Numbered from the stretch's first letter, positions 27,036 to 41,591 are shown. The stretch is 64,000 nucleotides of DNA from Burkholderiaceae bacterium (GCA_024235855.1 JACKLN010000003.1:124001-188000); one strand, 5' to 3'. Translations and numbers: made by a program. The notes: a model not told the origin generated them from the sequence alone.

Positions 27036-27548
27036 ATGGAAGTGCCCCCGATATCCCTGGTCGAGCCGGACACGCCGGCGCTGCTGGACGCCACGCGCGA
27101 GATCTTCCGCGAGTACGCCGGCTCGCTGTCGGTGGACCTGTGCTTCCAGGGCTTCGAGCAGGAACTCGCCGCGCTGCCCGGCGACTACGCCGCGCCGCAG
27201 GGCGTGCTGCTGCTGGCCTTCGTGGACGGCGCGCTGGCCGGTTGCGGCGGCTTCCGCCCGCTGCCGGAGGCCGACCACCCCGACGCCTGCGAGATGAAGC
27301 GCCTGTTCGTGCGCCGGGCTTTCCGCCGCTTCGGCCTCGGCCGCGTGCTGGCGCAGGCGCTGATCGACCGCGCCACGGGGGCCGGCTACGCGTCGATGCT
27401 GCTGGACACGCTCGACGAGATGGAGGCTGCGCGCGGCCTCTACGAATCACTGGGTTTCGTCGAGATTCCGCCCTATTACTACAACCCGATTCCGGGGGCA
27501 CACTACCTGAAGGTCGACCTGACCGGCACCCCGGGAGCCCTGCGATGA
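27036..27548 (+). CDS. GNAT family N-acetyltransferase
   Basis: 170 residues. The acetyl-CoA-binding motif A is MKRLFVRRAFRRFGLGRVLAQALIDRA (R-x-F-G-x-G core near 98-103), followed by GYASMLLDTLDEMEAARGLYESLGF and the Tyr-rich YYYNPIPGAHYLKVDL. Acceptor substrate unknown. The stop overlaps the aldolase start by 4 nt (GATGA), so it is the first gene of the downstream operon. Confidence 0.85.
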   Translation: MEVPPISLVEPDTPALLDATREIFREYAGSLSVDLCFQGFEQELAALPGDYAAPQGVLLLAFVDGALAGCGGFRPLPEADHPDACEMKRLFVRRAFRRFGLGRVLAQALIDRATGAGYASMLLDTLDEMEAARGLYESLGFVEIPPYYYNPIPGAHYLKVDLTGTPGALR

Positions 27549-28366
27549 ACCCGTTCCGCCACCTGCTCAAGGCCTGCGGCAGCCAGCCGCCGATCGGCAC
27601 CTGGATCATGTCCGGCAGCCCGCTGGTGGCCGAGGCGCTGGGCTACGCCGGCTTCGACTGGGGCGTGGTCGACATGGAGCACAGCCCGCTGGACATGGGC
27701 GACGTGGTGCACCTGCTGCAGGCCATCGGCAACACGAAGATGGTGCCGGTGGTGCGCGTGCCGTGGAACGATGCCGTCGTCGTCAAACGCGTGCTCGACG
27801 CCGGCGCGACCACGGTGCTGTTCCCATTCGTGCAGAACGCGCAGGAAGCCGCCGCCGCCGTGGCTGCCACGCGCTACCCACCCGACGGCATCCGCGGCAT
27901 GGCCGGCATGAGCCGGGCCACGCGCTTCGGCACCCGCGCCGACTACCCGCGCCACGCCAACCGCGAGATGGGCGTCATCGTGCAGCTGGAGACGGCCGAT
28001 GCGCTGGACCGGCTGGACGAGATCGCCGCCGTGCCCGGCGTGGACGCGCTGTTCGTCGGCCCGGCGGACCTGTCGGCGTCGATGGGCTATGTCGGCCAGA
28101 GCCTGCACCCGGCGGTGATGGAGCGCATGGGCCGCGCCGCGCGCCGCGCCGCCGAACTGGGCAAGCCCATCGGCACGCTGGGCATGAACGCGCAGGCCCT
28201 GGTGCAGTACCGCGCGCTGGGCTACGGCTTCGTGGCCCTGGGTGCCGACCTGGGGCTGCTGATGCAGGGCTCGCAGGCGGCGCTGCAGTCGCTGCGCAGC
28301 CCGCACGACGAGGGCCACGTGCACACGCTGAGCGACGGCACCGTCACCGGGGCCAGTGCGTACTGA
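27545..28366 (+). CDS. HpcH/HpaI family class II aldolase
   Basis: 273 residues. DWGVVDMEHSPLDMGD, MVPVVRVPWND, AGATTVLFPFVQNAQEA, VQLETADALDRLDEI (metal Glu) and FVGPADLSASMG (metal Asp) are the family motifs of Mg/Mn-dependent aldolases that split 2-keto-3-deoxy sugar acids (RhmA, GarL, HpaI) into pyruvate and an aldehyde. With an aldose epimerase and a lactonase downstream, a sugar-acid pathway yielding pyruvate plus an aldehyde is the natural reading. The precise sugar cannot be told. Confidence 0.88.
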   Translation: MNPFRHLLKACGSQPPIGTWIMSGSPLVAEALGYAGFDWGVVDMEHSPLDMGDVVHLLQAIGNTKMVPVVRVPWNDAVVVKRVLDAGATTVLFPFVQNAQEAAAAVAATRYPPDGIRGMAGMSRATRFGTRADYPRHANREMGVIVQLETADALDRLDEIAAVPGVDALFVGPADLSASMGYVGQSLHPAVMERMGRAARRAAELGKPIGTLGMNAQALVQYRALGYGFVALGADLGLLMQGSQAALQSLRSPHDEGHVHTLSDGTVTGASAY

Positions 28367-28435
28367 CCGCCGCCTCGTGCCTCACGAATCTTCCGCCGCG
28401 CTGCGGCCTCTTCGCGCGCCTCGAGTGCGTCCTGC

Positions 28436-29290
28436 ATGACCGAACCCCTGATCCTCGAACTCACCCGCGGCCCGCTGCGGCTGGCCCTGCGCCCCGACCT
28501 CGGCGGCTGCATCGCCGGCCTCTGGTTCGACGGCCTGCCGGTGCTGCGCAGCACCGAGCCGGCGGCGCTGGAACGCTCGCGCCTGTCGGGTTGCTACCCG
28601 CTGCTGCCGTACTCCAACCGCCTGGGCTACCGGCGCTTCCGCTGGCACGGGCGCGAGTACACGACGCAGCCGAACTTCGACGACAACCCGCACTCGGTGC
28701 ACGGCATCGGCTGGCAGCGGGCGTGGACGGTGGAGTCGGCCCGTGCCGACGATGCCGTGCTGGTGCTGCAGCACGCGGGCGACGCCGACTGGCCTTTTGC
28801 CTTCACCGCGCGCCAGGCGGTGTCGCTCACCGAAGAGGGGCTGAGCCTGGGGCTGTCGATCACGAACACGGGCGCGGCGGCGGCGCCTGTCGGCCTGGGC
28901 TGGCACCCGTACTTCCCGAAGCGCCAGCGCAGCCGGCTGCACATCGAACTCACCGAACGCTGGGACCCTGACGGCGCCGGCCTGCCGACGCGCCGCGTGC
29001 CGCAGGCGGGCATCGACGGCGACGTGGCGCACCTGGACTTCGACCACTGCTTCGAGGGCTGGAGCGGCCCGGCGCGCGTGCGCGACGAGAAGCTGGCATT
29101 GCGGCTGACCTCGTCGCTGCCCTACCTGGTGGTGTTCACGCCGCCGCTGAAGGACTACTACTGCGTGGAGCCGGTCAGCCACGTCAGCAACGCCATCCAC
29201 ATGGCCGAGCCGGCCAAGGCCGGGCTGCGCACGCTGATGCCCGGCGAACACCTGGACGCGTGGTTCAAGCTCGAGATCAGCCGCCCCTGA
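28436..29290 (+). CDS. Aldose 1-epimerase family protein
   Basis: 284 residues of the galactose-mutarotase fold: YPLLPYSNRLGYRRFRWHG, PHSVHGIGWQRAW (catalytic His region), LGWHPYFPK and the C-terminal VEPVSHVSNAIH. It interconverts sugar anomers in the cytoplasm. The stop overlaps the next start (TGATG). A 69-bp gap separates it from the aldolase gene; the order aldolase, epimerase, lactonase supports one catabolic unit. Confidence 0.88.
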   Translation: MTEPLILELTRGPLRLALRPDLGGCIAGLWFDGLPVLRSTEPAALERSRLSGCYPLLPYSNRLGYRRFRWHGREYTTQPNFDDNPHSVHGIGWQRAWTVESARADDAVLVLQHAGDADWPFAFTARQAVSLTEEGLSLGLSITNTGAAAAPVGLGWHPYFPKRQRSRLHIELTERWDPDGAGLPTRRVPQAGIDGDVAHLDFDHCFEGWSGPARVRDEKLALRLTSSLPYLVVFTPPLKDYYCVEPVSHVSNAIHMAEPAKAGLRTLMPGEHLDAWFKLEISRP

Positions 29291-30192
29291 TGGAAACCCC
29301 GGTCTTCGAGCCGCTGCCGGTGCCACCGTCGCAGCTCGGCGAATCGCCGTTCTGGCACCCGGACGAAGCGGCGCTGTACTGGTGCGACATCCCGGGCCGC
29401 ACGCTCCACCGCTGGCACCCCGGCCGCGCCGAACACCGCCAGTGGGCCTTCGACACCGAGCCCGCCTGCGCTGCGCCGCTGCCCGGCGGCGCGCTGCTGC
29501 TGGGCATGCGCGACGGGCTGTTCCGCTTCGACTCCGCCACCGGCGAACGCACCCGCCTGGCGGCGCCGCCGTACGACCCGGCCGAGGAGCGCTTCAACGA
29601 CGGCAAGGCCGATCCGCAGGGCCGCTTCTGGGCCGGCACGATCTACGAGCCGCGCACGGCGCCGAAGGCGGCGCTCTACCGCTGGGCCGGTGGCCAGCTC
29701 GACCGCGTCGCCGGCGACATCACCACCAGCAACGGCCTGGCCTGGCGCCCCGACGGCCGCACCATGTACTGGTCGGACACCAAGGCCCATGTCGTGCGCG
29801 CCTTCGACGTCGACCCGCTGGACGGCAGCCTGTCGCGCGGCCGGGAGTTCGCGCGCTTCGAACCGCGCGGCGACGGGCAGCCGCTGGAGAGCTACGGCGG
29901 CCGGCCCGATGGCGCGGCCATGGACATCGACGGTGGCTACTGGGTGGCCATGTTCGAAGGCCAGCGTCTGCTGCGCCTGGGCCCGGATGGCGCCGTCACC
30001 CGCGAACTGCGCCTGCCGGTGCGCTGCCCCACGATGCCCTGTTTCGGCGGTGCCGACGGGCGCACGCTGTTCGTCACCACCGCACGCCAGGGCCGCCCGG
30101 CCGACGAACTGGCGGCGCAGCCGCTGGCCGGCTGCGTGCTGAGCCTGCGGGTGGACGTGCCGGGCCTGCCGGTGAACTTCGCGCGGCCATGA
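29290..30192 (+). CDS. SMP-30/gluconolactonase family protein
   Basis: 300 residues, a six-bladed beta-propeller lactonase. Metal ligands of the family are visible as Glu in LGESPFWHPDE, Asn in SNGLAWRPDG and Asp in RPDGAAMDIDGGYWVA; the substrate region RFNDGKADPQGRFWAGT is also present. It hydrolyses sugar lactones to sugar acids. The ATG at 29290 shares one base with the epimerase stop and gives the usual short N-terminus. Confidence 0.9.
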   Translation: METPVFEPLPVPPSQLGESPFWHPDEAALYWCDIPGRTLHRWHPGRAEHRQWAFDTEPACAAPLPGGALLLGMRDGLFRFDSATGERTRLAAPPYDPAEERFNDGKADPQGRFWAGTIYEPRTAPKAALYRWAGGQLDRVAGDITTSNGLAWRPDGRTMYWSDTKAHVVRAFDVDPLDGSLSRGREFARFEPRGDGQPLESYGGRPDGAAMDIDGGYWVAMFEGQRLLRLGPDGAVTRELRLPVRCPTMPCFGGADGRTLFVTTARQGRPADELAAQPLAGCVLSLRVDVPGLPVNFARP

Positions 30193-31808
30193 GCGGGCCG
30201 GCACAGACCACCCACGGTGCGCCGCTGGACCGGGCGGCGCTGTGGGCCCGCGTGCGAGCGGCCGAGCCGTTCGACCTGGTGGTCGTCGGTGGTGGTGCCA
30301 CCGGCTGCGGGCTGGCGCTGGATGCCGCGGCACGCGGCTTCAGCGTGGCGTTGTTCGAGGCCGAGGACTTCGCCAAGGGCACGTCGTCGCGCGCCACCAA
30401 GCTGCTGCACGGCGGCGTGCGCTACCTGGCGCAGGGCGACGTGGGCCTGGTCCGCGAGGCGCTGCACGAGCGGGCCGCCGTGCTGCACAACGCGCCGCAC
30501 CTGGCCAGCCGCCTGCCCTTCGTGATGCCGTCCTACCACTGGTGGGAGCGCGGTTTCTACGGCATGGGCCTCAAGGCCTACGACCTGCTGGCCGGGTCGC
30601 GCTCGCTGGGCGACACCGAGTTCCTCTCGGCCGGGCGCACGAAGACCCTGCTGCCCAACGTGAGGGCGCAGGGCCTGGCCGGTGGCGTGCGCTACTGGGA
30701 TGCACAGTTCGACGACGCCCGCCTGGCCTTGGCGCTGGCCCGCACGGCCGCCGCCCGCGGCGCCGTGGTGCTGAACCACGCGCCCGTGACCGGCCTGTTG
30801 CGCGAGCAGGGCCTGGTGCGCGGCGTCGCTGTGCGCGGGCCCGAAGGCGACGTCCACGTGCTGGCGCGCTGCGTGGTCAACGCCACCGGCATCTGGGTCG
30901 ACGCGCTGCGCGACATGGACCGCGACGCCGACACGCCGCACCGCCCGCCGCTGGTGGCGCCCAGCCAGGGCGTGCACCTGGTGGTCGACCGTGGCTTCTG
31001 GCCTGGCGACCACGCGCTGCTGGTGCCCAAGACGCGCGACGGCCGTGTGCTCTTCGCCGTGCCCTGGCTGGGCAAGACCATCCTGGGCACGACCGACACG
31101 CCGCGCGACCGCGTCCAGCACGACCCGCTGCCGCTGCGTGCCGAGGTGGACTTCATCCTCGACGAGAGCGCGCGCTACCTGTCCCGGCCGCCAGGCCGCG
31201 CCGACGTGCGCTCGGTCTGGGTGGGCATGCGCCCGCTGGTCAGGCCGCAGGCGGAGGACGGTGCCGACACCAAGGCGCTGTCGCGCGAGCACACGGTGCT
31301 GGTGGGCCGCTCCGGGCTGGTCACGGTGACCGGCGGCAAGTGGACCACCTACCGCGCCATGGCCGAGGACGTGCTGACGCGCTGCATGGCGCGCGGCCTG
31401 CTGCCGCCGCGGCCGGGCGGGGCCACGGCCAGTCTGCCGCTGGTGGGCGCGCAGGCCACGCACCGCACGCTGGTGGTGCCGCCGGGGGCCCACCTGTACG
31501 GCGCCGAGGCGCAGACGCTGCAGGCGCTGCCCGGCGCCGACCACTGGCTCTGGCGCGACCCGGAAAGCGACGCGCCCGTGCTCAGCGAGGCCATGGTGCG
31601 CTTCGCCGCACGCCATGAACTGGCGGCCAGCGTGGAGGACGTGCTGGCTCGGCGTTGCCGGCTGCTGTTCCTGGATGCGACCGCCGCCGCGGCCTTGGCC
31701 GATGACGTGGGCGCGATCCTGGGCGAGGAACTGGGCGACGCCTTCGACGTCGCCGCGTCCGTCGCCGCCTTCAGGACCCTGGCGCAGGGCTACGCAACCC
31801 TGCCCTGA
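30189..31808 (+). CDS. glpD: Glycerol-3-phosphate dehydrogenase (FAD)
   Basis: 539 residues. FAD-binding VVVGGGATGCGLALDAAARG near the N-terminus, GTSSRATKLLHGGVRYL, VPKTRDGRVLFAVPWLGKTILGTTD and TVTGGKWTTYRAMAED are characteristic of GlpD. The C-terminal helical domain (about 420-539) is complete. The enzyme oxidises glycerol 3-phosphate to dihydroxyacetone phosphate at the inner membrane, feeding quinone. It overlaps the lactonase gene by 4 nt. No glpK/glpF/glpR is present nearby, so its place in this sugar operon is unusual. Confidence 0.92.
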   Translation: MSGPAQTTHGAPLDRAALWARVRAAEPFDLVVVGGGATGCGLALDAAARGFSVALFEAEDFAKGTSSRATKLLHGGVRYLAQGDVGLVREALHERAAVLHNAPHLASRLPFVMPSYHWWERGFYGMGLKAYDLLAGSRSLGDTEFLSAGRTKTLLPNVRAQGLAGGVRYWDAQFDDARLALALARTAAARGAVVLNHAPVTGLLREQGLVRGVAVRGPEGDVHVLARCVVNATGIWVDALRDMDRDADTPHRPPLVAPSQGVHLVVDRGFWPGDHALLVPKTRDGRVLFAVPWLGKTILGTTDTPRDRVQHDPLPLRAEVDFILDESARYLSRPPGRADVRSVWVGMRPLVRPQAEDGADTKALSREHTVLVGRSGLVTVTGGKWTTYRAMAEDVLTRCMARGLLPPRPGGATASLPLVGAQATHRTLVVPPGAHLYGAEAQTLQALPGADHWLWRDPESDAPVLSEAMVRFAARHELAASVEDVLARRCRLLFLDATAAAALADDVGAILGEELGDAFDVAASVAAFRTLAQGYATLP

Positions 31809-31820
31809 CCCATCGCGGGA

Positions 31821-32441
31821 TCACTCGCCGGCGTTGCCGTACTTGACCGTGCAGCCGTAGGCTCGCGTGGCCGGCGTGCCGACCGGCTTGCCGGCCATCG
31901 ACTCGGCCAGCGCCACCTTCACGTGGTTGGTCGCACCCGGGATGTCGGCCGGGTTGGCGCTGGGCTTGCTGTCGATGGCGCCGGCGTAGACCAGGGTGCC
32001 CTGGGGATCGACGATGTACATGTGCGGCGTCGTGCGCGCCCCGTAGGCGCGGCCGACCTTGCCGTCCTCGTCCATCAGCGTCGCAGTGGCGGCCGCGCCC
32101 TGCTCCTTCATCCAGGCCGCCAGCTTCGCCGGGGCCAGGTAGTCGCCGTGGTCGGGCGTGGTGGAGTTCACCGTCAGCCAGACGGCGCCCTGCGTCGTCG
32201 CCGCCTTCTGCGTGGCCTGCATGTTCTGCGCGCCGTAGTGCTTGCGCACGTAGGGGCAGCCGGGGTTCACCCATTCCAGCACCACGTGCTTGCCCTTGAA
32301 GTCGGCCAGGTTCACGGTGCGGCCGCTGGTGTCGGTGGCGCTGAAGGCCGGCGCCGGCTGGCCGACGGTGGCGCTGGCCAGCGCGGGCATGGCAAAGGCC
32401 GCGGCAGCGGCCAGCGTCAGAGCGTGGAACAGGGGCTTCAT
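31821..32441 (-). CDS. Periplasmic peroxiredoxin/TlpA-like thioredoxin-fold protein
   Basis: 206 residues from the ATG at 32441, preceded by AAGGAG. Signal peptide 1-22 (ending ALA). The redoxin domain begins VGQPAPAFSATDTSGRTVNLADFKGK; the active site is VNPGCPYVRKHYG with one Cys in the CxxC region, more like a peroxiredoxin than a CxxC thioredoxin. TPHMYIVDPQGTLVYAGAID carries the cis-Pro. The DsbD gene lies immediately upstream (40 bp) on the same strand, so DsbD is a likely electron donor. A second Cys (YGCTVKYG) near the C-terminus could be the resolving residue. Confidence 0.8.
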   Translation of the reverse strand: MKPLFHALTLAAAAAFAMPALASATVGQPAPAFSATDTSGRTVNLADFKGKHVVLEWVNPGCPYVRKHYGAQNMQATQKAATTQGAVWLTVNSTTPDHGDYLAPAKLAAWMKEQGAAATATLMDEDGKVGRAYGARTTPHMYIVDPQGTLVYAGAIDSKPSANPADIPGATNHVKVALAESMAGKPVGTPATRAYGCTVKYGNAGE

Positions 32442-32481
32442 CGGGCACTCCTTGCAGGCGGATGGCGGGCGAGCGAGAGGC

Positions 32482-34626
32482 TCACAGTGTCGCCAAGGCC
32501 CCGGTGACCTCGCCGACACTGAGGATTTCCGACAGCAGTTGAGGCGCCGGGTTCCCCGGCCGGTACAGCGCGTACACCGGCACGCCGCTGCGGCCCAGGC
32601 GCGTGAGTTCGGCGGTGATGGTGGCGTCGCGGCGGGTCCAGTCGGCGCGCATCAGGCGCACGCCCTTGGCGGCGAAGGCGGCCTTCACGGCCGCGTCGGC
32701 CAGCGTCGTGCGCTTGTTGTACTGGCAGGTCACGCACCAGGCGGCGGTGAAGTCCACGAACACCGCCTGGCCCTGCGCATGGGCCTCGGCCACGCGCTCG
32801 GGCGACCAGGCCTCCCAGCCGTCGGCCACGGTGCCGGTGGCGTTGGCGGCCACCGCCTCCTGCCGCAACGCCGGGCCGGCCCAGGCCAGCGTCAGGCCCA
32901 GCAGCAGCACGCCCACCGTGCCCCACACGCGCTTGACGCGTGCGGAGTTGGCCGGCGAGCCCAGCGCCCAGGCCAGGAAGGCCAGCGCCACCAGCGTGCC
33001 CAGCAGGGCCGCGGCGCCGTCGATGCCGGTCTGGTGCCCCAGCACCCAGACCAGCCAGACCACGGTGCCGAACATCGGAAAGGCCATCAGCGTCTTGAAG
33101 GTGGCCATCCAGGCGCCGGGGCGGGGCAGCAGGCGCGCCACCGCCGGGAAGGCGCTGGCGGCCAGATACGGCAGGGCCATGCCCAGGCCCAGCGCGGCGA
33201 ACACCACCAGCGCCTGCACCGCGGGCAGCGTGAGTGCGAAGCCCAGCGAGGCGCCCATGAACGGCGCCGTGCACGGCGCGGCCACGGCCACGGCCAGCAC
33301 GCCGGTGAGGGCCGAATCGACCAGCGGATGCCGGGCCTGTGCCGTGGCCACGCGGTCCGGCAGCATGCTGCCGACCTCGAACACGCCCAGCAGGTTCAGG
33401 CCGATCAGCGTGAACAGCGCCGCGAGCACCGCCACCACCGGCGGCGACTGCAGCTGGAAGCCCCAGCCCAGCTGCTCGCCCCCGGCGCGCAGGGCGATCA
33501 GCAGCGCCGCCAGGGCCACGAACGACAGCACCACGCCCGCCGTGTAGGCCAGGCCGCCGGCGAGCAGCCGGCCGCGGTCGTGCGCATGGTGGGTGAAGCC
33601 CAGCACCTTCAGCGACAGCACCGGGAAGACGCAGGGCATCAGGTTCAGCAGCAGGCCACCGACGACGGCGAAGGCGATGGCCAGCGGCAGGCCCAGCGGC
33701 GACGACTCCGGCGGCGCCACGGGTGACACGTTGGCGGCGGCCTCGACGTGTGGCGACGTCGGCGCCGCGCCCACCGCCGGCCAGGGCCCGGCCACGGCCA
33801 CCGCCACCTGCGCGCCGGCGAGATCGCCGCGCGCCACCAGCACGGCGGGGATGAGCTCGGGGCTGTCGCTGCGCTGCGGGTCCAGCGGTACCTCGGCCGT
33901 CCAGCGCCCGCCTTCCCAGCGCTCCACCGGCTTGGCGGCGTTCAGGATCACGCCGACGGTCTCCGGGAAGAAGGCGACCTCGCGCCCCTGCCACGCCGTG
34001 GGCAGGCCGTCGACGCTGACCACCAGCGTCTGGCCGCGGGCGTCGCTGCGCACCTCGGCGCGGCCCTGGGCGCCGGGCACGGCCACCGGCAGCGTGTCGC
34101 GCAGGTTGGCGAAGTCGTCGGCATGCGCCACGGCCGGGGCGCCGGTGGGCAGCGACAGGGCGAACTCGCCGGATTCGGGAATGCAGACGTCCTTGCAGAC
34201 CAGCCATTCCGCGGCCAGCTTGACGTCCACCGTCGGTGCCTTGAAGTCCGCCGGCAGCTGCAGCGCCACCGGCAGCAGCAGCACGTCCTCGTAGCCGAAG
34301 TTCACCAGCGGGCCCAGCGGCAGCTTCTTCGGCGTGGGCCATTGCACGTCGCCGGCCTGCACCCCGCCGGGCAGCGTCCAGGTCAGGTTCGTCGGCAGGC
34401 CGGAATCGCCGGGGTTCTTCCAGTAGGTGTGCCAGTGCGGCTGGTGTTCGATGCGCAGCGCCAGCTGCACCGGCTTGCCGGGTGCCACGCCGTCCGGGGC
34501 GTGGGCCACGAGTTCGGCACGCACCTGGGGCGTCGTCACGACGGCACCTTGCGCCGCCACGGCAGCGGGCGTCAGCAGCGGAATGCAGAAGGAGAGCAGC
34601 GCGGCAAGGCGCAAGGGCAGGCGCAT
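32482..34626 (-). CDS. dsbD: Thiol:disulfide interchange protein DsbD
   Basis: 714 residues. Signal peptide (1-26), periplasmic alpha domain with WLVCKDVCIPESG, eight-helix membrane domain (about 260-530) with the redox cysteines in LMPCVFPVLSLKV and VAAPCTAPFMG, and a C-terminal thioredoxin domain with FTAAWCVTCQYNK (Cys631, Cys634). It moves electrons from cytoplasmic thioredoxin to periplasmic thiol proteins. The N-terminal domain is the longer DsbD/ScsB-like type. The ATG at 34626 was chosen because it starts the signal peptide (MRLPLRLAALLSFC). The 218-bp region upstream also holds the atp promoter. Confidence 0.92.
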   Translation of the reverse strand: MRLPLRLAALLSFCIPLLTPAAVAAQGAVVTTPQVRAELVAHAPDGVAPGKPVQLALRIEHQPHWHTYWKNPGDSGLPTNLTWTLPGGVQAGDVQWPTPKKLPLGPLVNFGYEDVLLLPVALQLPADFKAPTVDVKLAAEWLVCKDVCIPESGEFALSLPTGAPAVAHADDFANLRDTLPVAVPGAQGRAEVRSDARGQTLVVSVDGLPTAWQGREVAFFPETVGVILNAAKPVERWEGGRWTAEVPLDPQRSDSPELIPAVLVARGDLAGAQVAVAVAGPWPAVGAAPTSPHVEAAANVSPVAPPESSPLGLPLAIAFAVVGGLLLNLMPCVFPVLSLKVLGFTHHAHDRGRLLAGGLAYTAGVVLSFVALAALLIALRAGGEQLGWGFQLQSPPVVAVLAALFTLIGLNLLGVFEVGSMLPDRVATAQARHPLVDSALTGVLAVAVAAPCTAPFMGASLGFALTLPAVQALVVFAALGLGMALPYLAASAFPAVARLLPRPGAWMATFKTLMAFPMFGTVVWLVWVLGHQTGIDGAAALLGTLVALAFLAWALGSPANSARVKRVWGTVGVLLLGLTLAWAGPALRQEAVAANATGTVADGWEAWSPERVAEAHAQGQAVFVDFTAAWCVTCQYNKRTTLADAAVKAAFAAKGVRLMRADWTRRDATITAELTRLGRSGVPVYALYRPGNPAPQLLSEILSVGEVTGALATL

Positions 34627-34802
34627 CGCAATAGGGAGCAGGCAGGGACGATGGAGTTCCGCGTCGCGACGAAGGCGGCCGACGCGGCGCGCAACCTGCA
34701 AGTGTCGTTGATCGACACGCTACCTTTCATCGCAGGGGGCGGCCCGGCGGCTCGATACCCGACCTGGATCAAGGTATCCCCGGAAGTGGCCGGGTTCTCC
34801 CC

Positions 34803-34808
34803 TATAAT
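34803..34808 (+). promoter_or_regulatory. Promoter -10 element of the atp operon
   Basis: A perfect TATAAT lies 36 bp upstream of the atpI start in GC-rich sequence. The -35 position (about 34780-34785, CCGGAA) does not match TTGACA, so strength or activation is uncertain. Confidence 0.6.
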
Positions 34809-34844
34809 CCACAGGCTTTGCTGATCGCGCCCACGACCTGACTC

Positions 34845-35333
34845 ATGCCGGACCGCACGCGACCCCTCAACGGTCGCCCCGATCCCTGGGTTGACGAGAG
34901 CGACGATTCGGCAGCGCCGGCCTTCCGCCCGTTGACGCGGGAAGAAGCGCGGGCCCTGCGTGCCAAGGAGCCGCCACTCAGTCCGTGGCGGGTCATTGCG
35001 GTGCAGGTCCTCGTCGGCGTGCTGGTGGCCGGCCTTGCGGGGCTGGTCTTCGGCAGCAGTGTTGTGGCGTGGTCGCTGCTGTATGGGGCGGCCACGGTGG
35101 TGGTGCCGGGTGCCCTGATGGCGCGTGGCATGACCAGCCGCCTGTCCAGCGTGTCGCCCGGCGCCAGTGCCGTCAGTTTCATGTTGTGGGAGGTGGTCAA
35201 AATCGCGGTTTCGATCGCCATGCTCATGCTGGCGCCGAAACTCGTGCAGCCCCTGAGCTGGCCAGCCCTGCTGGCGGGTCTGGTGCTGTGCATGAAGGTG
35301 TACTGGGTCGCGCTCCTGTGGCGCGGCCGCTGA
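34845..35333 (+). CDS. atpI: ATP synthase subunit I (AtpI)
   Basis: 162 residues. A polar N-terminus (1-45, with TREEARALRAKEPPLSPW) is followed by four hydrophobic helices. AtpI is a poorly conserved accessory protein that helps assemble the c-ring and may handle Mg2+. Identification rests on position at the head of atpBEFHAGDC and on the four-helix layout. The gap to atpB is 31 bp. Confidence 0.85.
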   Translation: MPDRTRPLNGRPDPWVDESDDSAAPAFRPLTREEARALRAKEPPLSPWRVIAVQVLVGVLVAGLAGLVFGSSVVAWSLLYGAATVVVPGALMARGMTSRLSSVSPGASAVSFMLWEVVKIAVSIAMLMLAPKLVQPLSWPALLAGLVLCMKVYWVALLWRGR

Positions 35334-35364
35334 AGAAGAAGCGAACACGGACGGGAACGAGCAC

Positions 35365-36517
<1,153 letters not shown>

Positions 36518-36533
36518 TTCGGCGCTGGCAGGC

Positions 36534-36552
36534 CCGCCGGGTGTTCCGGCGG
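36534..36552 (+). other. Intercistronic hairpin between atpE and atpF
   Basis: CCGCCGG (36534-36540) pairs with CCGGCGG (36546-36552), loop GTGTT, 16 bp after the atpE stop. Such structures can protect the atpE message, which is needed in high copy for the c-ring, or lower downstream expression. Confidence 0.5.
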
Positions 36553-36608
36553 TCCATGGGGTGCTGCCACCGGCACGCCCCTGATCACCCCATGACGAGG
36601 TACGAGAC

Positions 36609-37079
36609 GTGAGCATCAACGCCACCCTCATCGTCCAGATGATCGTGTTCGCGATCCTGGTCTGGTTCACGATGAAGTACGTCTGGCCGCCGATCACGGC
36701 AGCCCTGGACGAACGCGCCAAGAAGATCGCCGACGGCCTGTCGGCGGCCGACAAGGCCAAGGCCGACCTGGCCGCCGCCAACGCCCGCGTGGAGCAGCAG
36801 CTCGCCGCGGCGCGCGACGACGCCCAGAAGCGCCTGGCCGACGCCGAGCGCCTGGCGCAGCAGATGGTCGAGGAGGCCAAGGCGCGCGCCAACGACGAAG
36901 GCGCCAAGATCGTCGCCGCTGCGCGTGCGGAAGCCGAGCAGGAGTCGGTCAAGGCCCGCGAAGCGCTGCGCGAGCAGGTCGCCGGCCTGGCCGTCAAGGG
37001 CGCCGAGGCGATCCTCAAGCGCGAGGTGAACCCGGCCGTGCACGCCGATCTGCTGAACCGTCTGAAGACGGAGCTCTGA
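36609..37079 (+). CDS. atpF: ATP synthase subunit b
   Basis: 156 residues from GTG at 36609 (no in-frame ATG fits). One N-terminal membrane helix ([20 protein letters not shown]) followed by a long charged coiled coil ([31 protein letters not shown]). It forms the peripheral stalk with the delta subunit. It is separated from atpH by 2 bp. Confidence 0.96.
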   Translation: MSINATLIVQMIVFAILVWFTMKYVWPPITAALDERAKKIADGLSAADKAKADLAAANARVEQQLAAARDDAQKRLADAERLAQQMVEEAKARANDEGAKIVAAARAEAEQESVKAREALREQVAGLAVKGAEAILKREVNPAVHADLLNRLKTEL

Positions 37080-37081
37080 TC

Positions 37082-37624
37082 ATGGCCGAGCTCGCCACCA
37101 TCGCCCGCCCCTACGCCGAGGCCCTGTTCAAGGCCTCGACGGGCACCGACGCCGCCACGCTCGGCAGCCAGCTGCAGGCGCTGGCCGAGGTGGCCGCCGA
37201 CGCCGAGCTGCGCCAGTTCGCCGACAACCCGAAGGTTGGCGCGAGCCTGGTCTTCAACGTGATCGCCGACGTGCTGGGTCGCAAGGGCATCGTGCTCGCC
37301 GACGCGGTGCAGAACCTGCTGAAGGTCGTGCTCGACAACGGCCGGCTGGACGCCCTGCCGGAGATCGTGTCGCAGCACCACGCGCTGGTGAACGCCACTG
37401 GCGGCGTGTCCGACGCGTTGATCGAGAGCGCCTTCGAGATCGATGGTGCGCAGCTGGCCGACGTCGTCGCGTCGCTGGAGAAGCGCTTCGGCCGCAAGCT
37501 CAACGCGAGCGTCGAGGTCAAGCCCGAATTGATCGGTGGCATCCGTGCGGTGGTCGGCGACGAAGTGCTCGACACCTCCGTGAAGGCCCGTCTGGAACAG
37601 ATGCGGGTCGCGCTCACCGCGTGA
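37082..37624 (+). CDS. atpH: ATP synthase subunit delta
   Basis: 180 residues. N-terminal helical domain ([16 protein letters not shown]) and C-terminal [25 protein letters not shown] motif identify delta (OSCP), which joins the peripheral stalk to the F1 head. It follows atpF by 2 bp and precedes atpA by 15 bp. Confidence 0.96.
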   Translation: MAELATIARPYAEALFKASTGTDAATLGSQLQALAEVAADAELRQFADNPKVGASLVFNVIADVLGRKGIVLADAVQNLLKVVLDNGRLDALPEIVSQHHALVNATGGVSDALIESAFEIDGAQLADVVASLEKRFGRKLNASVEVKPELIGGIRAVVGDEVLDTSVKARLEQMRVALTA

Positions 37625-37639
37625 CCCCAGGAGAACCCC

Positions 37640-39193
<1,554 letters not shown>

Positions 39194-39222
39194 TCCCGCA
39201 CGCCTAGACAAGGAGCAACGTC

Positions 39223-41554
<2,332 letters not shown>

Positions 41555-41591
41555 GCGGCGCACACGGCGCCCGGGCGTCGTTGCCGTGCTC

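Noticed and set aside
34627..34844. Riboswitch in the atp leader
   Set aside because: No recognisable conserved aptamer core was seen; the segment is explained by the divergent dsbD and atp promoters.
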